6,737 bases of DNA from Nitrospirota bacterium (GTDB taxonomy: Bacteria > Nitrospirota > Thermodesulfovibrionia > UBA6902 > BMS3Bbin08): positions 1 through 6,737 of the forward strand of contig JACQXH010000164.1 in the NCBI GenBank assembly GCA_016208845.1, written 5' to 3'. The position numbers and the translations under genes are program-made. The notes under the pieces were generated by a model that saw only the letters and a program-made list of their open reading frames with translations, was not told the origin of the DNA and did no database searches. Below, in pieces: positions 5,008 to 6,737 of the stretch. Within the stretch, counting starts at the first letter, position 1. Every line of letters begins with the position of its first letter.

Positions 5008-5540
5008 GTCGGTCCGGAATTGCTTGCAAATATTCGGGAAGTCTGCCGAGGATACATGAACACGGTGCCTAACCGGTAGTAGACATCCTCGAGATTGTCA
5101 TCCTCTTCGATTATCTTCTTGAACGTTGACAGGTCATGGATCTCTTCCATAAGGTAATTAAAGTCGTTTGACAGGATGCCTATTTCATCTTTTGAGTTGA
5201 CCTCTATTTTTTTGGTTATGTCCACTCTGCCCTCGCTCAGCGCGCGTATCTGTTTTATGATTGACGTCACAGGCCTGGCAAAGGATTTAGAAATAGTCAC
5301 CGTAAAGATCGCCAGCAGGGTCGTGGACATCAAAAGAATGGCTATGTAAACGTATAGTGTAATTATCGACATGTTCCTGTTGGTTATAATGCTGACAGCA
5401 AACATCAAAATAAACCAGAAAAGAACTCCCATGAAAAAGAGGATGAATTTTTTTTGAATCGGCTGATCAGTAAAGGATATAATATTTATAAATCGGGCAA
5501 GAGCAGTCTGTTTAGTTTTGTGATCTGTTATTTCAAGCAT
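5004..5540 (-). CDS. Two-helix membrane anchor with HAMP domain (N-terminal half of split cyclase gene)
   Basis: A 178-residue product. A cytoplasmic N-terminus (about 1-31) leads to TM1 (about 32-53, FILFFMGVLFWFILMFAVSI) and TM2 (about 58-83), separated by only about five residues (TNRNM). A HAMP domain follows (about 84-137, ARPVTSIIKQIRALSEGRVD, then KDEIGILSNDFN). The coiled stretch LSTFKKIIEEDDNLEDVYYRLGTVF begins a GAF-like region, after which the frame runs into unrelated residues (MYPRQTSRIFASNSGPT) and stops at 5004. There is no periplasmic sensor domain, unusual for a HAMP receptor and possibly another loss. No Shine-Dalgarno precedes the ATG at 5540; a repeat hairpin abuts it instead, so the native translation signal may be gone. 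The start is the least certain part. Confidence 0.75.
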   Translation of the reverse strand: MLEITDHKTKQTALARFINIISFTDQPIQKKFILFFMGVLFWFILMFAVSIITNRNMSIITLYVYIAILLMSTTLLAIFTVTISKSFARPVTSIIKQIRALSEGRVDITKKIEVNSKDEIGILSNDFNYLMEEIHDLSTFKKIIEEDDNLEDVYYRLGTVFMYPRQTSRIFASNSGPT

Positions 5541-5556
5541 ATTTATAACAGTTGTC

Positions 5557-5582
5557 AGTTATTAGTTGTCAGTCTAATAACT
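5557..5582. repeat. Small hairpin repeat just upstream of the HAMP gene
   Basis: AGTTATTAG (5557-5565) pairs perfectly with CTAATAACT (5574-5582) around TTGTCAGT. TTGTCAGT also occurs directly before the left arm (5552-5559), and GTCA...TGAC extends the symmetry outward. The motif shares words with copies A and B (AGTCTAATAAC here, AGACTAATAAC in copy B). It occupies the place of a ribosome-binding region for the gene starting at 5540. Confidence 0.7.
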
Positions 5583-5762
5583 AATGACTCTATTAAGAGA
5601 GCCCCCTCATGTTGTTTCAGTATCCTATCGCCTTATGCTGCTTATATGATTATTTATCTATTCGGCAATCCCATGAAAAATCTTTAATTAATACATGAAG
5701 TTAGAATGTTAATGAATGCGGCATAATGCATGTTCGATATTATGTCATTGCTTCGAAAGTAA
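5583..5762. other. Non-coding stretch without recognised features
   Basis: Nothing could be assigned here. It is AT-rich, with no frame showing convincing protein character and no tRNA-like or riboswitch-like fold that I can recognise. It would contain any promoter for the HAMP gene, but I see no confident match. The whole gap 5541-6005 between the cyclase and nadA is otherwise filled by the repeats at 5557-5582, 5763-5810 and 5871-5982. Confidence 0.5.
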
Positions 5763-5810
5763 CCCCCCGCTTATGTCCCCTCTTAGATTAAGGGGGATTT
5801 ATGGGAGTTA
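5763..5810. repeat. C-rich palindromic repeat, diverged copy
   Basis: CCCCCCGCTTATGTCCCCTC is followed by TTAAGGGGGATTTATGGGAG, an imperfect palindrome of the same kind as 3541-3588. On the minus strand AAATCCCCC begins both, and both carry AGGGG and GGGGG blocks in the second half. This copy lies in intergenic DNA, unlike the one inside the methyltransferase gene. Confidence 0.65.
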
Positions 5811-5870
5811 TTTTAATCCTCATACGGGACAAAGGTTTAGGGTTGCGGATATTTCAGATAAGGCATTGGT

Positions 5871-5982
5871 AACTACTCAGGCAGATAGTCTGTAGGTATT
5901 TAGTCGTTTAGCTAACAGACTTCAGACTAATAACCTAAATAACCTCTTGCCTGACAGTTTACAGTCTGAACAACCTTAGTAG
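5871..5982. repeat. Dispersed repeat, copy B (inverted relative to copy A)
   Basis: The reverse complement of 5883-5955 matches 4167-4239 with five mismatches in 73 bases. Flanking similarity extends the unit to about 5871-5982. Its ends are themselves roughly complementary (AACTACTCAG at the left, TTAGTAGTGAG at the right), and TAGTCTG (5886-5892) can pair with CAGACTA inside it. It stops about 24 bp short of the nadA stop codon and, with copy A, encloses the split cyclase gene. Confidence 0.85.
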
Positions 5983-6005
5983 TGAGGATCAATGGCATGA
6001 CTAAC

Positions 6006-6737
6006 CTATTTGATCTCCAGCATCCGGTCGAGCGCATTTTTGGCGGGTATGCGTATGTCTTCCGGGACTTTTATTATGTTGGTCATTGTTTCGAGCGCTT
6101 CAAGCACGCTGTCAAGAGAGGTTTTTTTCATATTTTGGCATACCATATCTCTTCTGAGCGGATAAAATAATTTATCAGGATTTTCTTTTCTCAGTCTGTA
6201 TAGAAGCCCTGACTCAGTGCCTATGATGAATTCTCTTGCGCCCGAAGATTTTGCGAATCTCAGCATTCCTGAAGTGCTTGTCACGTGGTCTGCCATTTCG
6301 AGGACATCGATCCTGCATTCAGGATGCGCGATTACAAGGGCTTCAGGATGTTCCTGACGGGCCTTCAGTACATCCTCTGTCCTCGCTCTGTCGTGAACAT
6401 GGCAGAACCCGTCCCATGCAATGATCTCTTTTTTGGTGTTCCTTGCGATCCATTGCGCGAGGTTTCTGTCCGGGATGCAGATGACACGGTCCGAATTCAG
6501 CGATTCCACCACCTTTACTCCGTTTGCAGAGGTGCAGCATATGTCACTCTCGGCCTTTACCTCTGCTGTGGTATTAACATATGCAACTACGGGAACTCCG
6601 GGATAAAGTTTCTTTATATCACTCAAAGTAAAATCTGCAGGGAAAGTGTATCCGTCTGTATATTTATAACCGGGGAATTGAGATCTTAAGTTTCTTTCGC
6701 CTTTGACAGCCACCATATCAGCCATGGGACAGCATGC
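6006..6737 (-). CDS. nadA: Quinolinate synthase NadA (5' end beyond window)
   Basis: NadA condenses iminoaspartate with dihydroxyacetone phosphate to quinolinate, in the cytoplasm, in de novo NAD synthesis. 243 residues are visible; the frame is open to the window edge, where GCA TGC TGT CCC precedes ATG 6725 and gives ACCPMADM, a standard internal motif, so the ATG is not the start. The three [4Fe-4S] ligands are seen: the cysteine of CPMADM, the second cysteine of CCTSANGVKVV, and that of MVCQNMKKT. YVNTTAEVKAESD, HPEC, STSGM and IIGTESGLL are also typical. Between MAD and VVAYVNT there are about 42 residues against about 18 in E. coli NadA, an insertion containing GYKYTDGYTFPADF. The stop is TAG at 6008-6006. 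The dependence on an Fe-S cluster links it functionally to nifU/nifS. It looks intact. Confidence 0.95.
   Translation of the reverse strand, partial: ACCPMADMVAVKGERNLRSQFPGYKYTDGYTFPADFTLSDIKKLYPGVPVVAYVNTTAEVKAESDICCTSANGVKVVESLNSDRVICIPDRNLAQWIARNTKKEIIAWDGFCHVHDRARTEDVLKARQEHPEALVIAHPECRIDVLEMADHVTSTSGMLRFAKSSGAREFIIGTESGLLYRLRKENPDKLFYPLRRDMVCQNMKKTSLDSVLEALETMTNIIKVPEDIRIPAKNALDRMLEIK

Larger units (their letters stand above)
4297..5540 (-). pseudogene. HAMP-GAF-GGDEF diguanylate cyclase gene, split by an internal deletion
   Basis: Two frames, joined by an ATGA overlap, appear to be halves of one ancestral gene. The GGDEF frame stays open upstream of its first ATG and encodes HVSSADFPNICKQFRTD, which reads as GAF-domain sequence, out of frame behind the end of the HAMP frame. 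Counting both sides, only about 80 residues remain between HAMP and the GGDEF linker helix, against roughly 140-160 for a complete GAF domain. The simplest reading is a deletion, not a multiple of three, between GTVF and HVSS near 5050-5060. Whether the two products still act together is unknown. Confidence 0.6.

Noticed and set aside
5454..5687. Plus-strand frame of 77 codons upstream of and opposite the HAMP gene
   Set aside because: Half of it is antisense to the HAMP N-terminus and the rest runs through a repeat hairpin; no ribosome-binding site or family pattern.
6285..6689. Plus-strand frame of 134 codons opposite nadA
   Set aside because: Antisense shadow of a clear quinolinate synthase gene.

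Overview
The window looks like chromosomal DNA of a free-living, probably anaerobic bacterium with a moderate-to-low GC, repeat-rich genome. A three-domain NifU-type scaffold followed by NifS, a MidA-type methyltransferase, a HAMP/GGDEF signalling protein and many small palindromic repeats would fit Nitrospirota (Thermodesulfovibrionia) or Desulfobacterota. That placement is an inference from gene content only.

Layout. At 1-1028 on the minus strand lies an iron-sulfur assembly pair: nifU, then the first 26 codons of a nifS/iscS cysteine desulfurase, separated by a REP-like double hairpin. The divergent region 1029-1392 holds a candidate nifU promoter and a larger compound hairpin repeat. At 1393-2701 on the plus strand lies a tight three-gene operon: an FmdB-type zinc ribbon, an endonuclease IV-like TIM-barrel protein and a YajD-type HNH nuclease. 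Its stop/start codons overlap by 1-4 bases. The convergent gap 2702-2922 contains nested inverted repeats. At 2923-4057 on the minus strand is a MidA/NDUFAF7-family methyltransferase, broken by a frameshift at a C-rich palindromic element that sits where a conserved motif should be.

At 4297-5540 on the minus strand two overlapping reading frames (two-helix membrane anchor plus HAMP; GAF remnant plus GGDEF) look like the halves of one ancestral diguanylate cyclase that lost the middle of its GAF domain. This gene is bracketed by two copies of a ~110-bp repeat in opposite orientation (core 73 bp, 68 identical). At 6006-6737 on the minus strand is most of nadA (quinolinate synthase, 5' end cut by the window edge), itself a [4Fe-4S] enzyme whose cluster would need the Fe-S machinery encoded at the other end.

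Overall the housekeeping genes (nifU, nifS, nadA, the zinc-ribbon operon) look intact where visible. The methyltransferase and the cyclase are both damaged, one at a repeat and one between repeats. The most noteworthy points are the hidden reading frame that joins the cyclase halves, the inverted repeats around it, the palindrome inside the methyltransferase, and the coupling of an endonuclease IV-like barrel to an HNH nuclease. No RNA genes, CRISPR arrays or transposase genes were seen.
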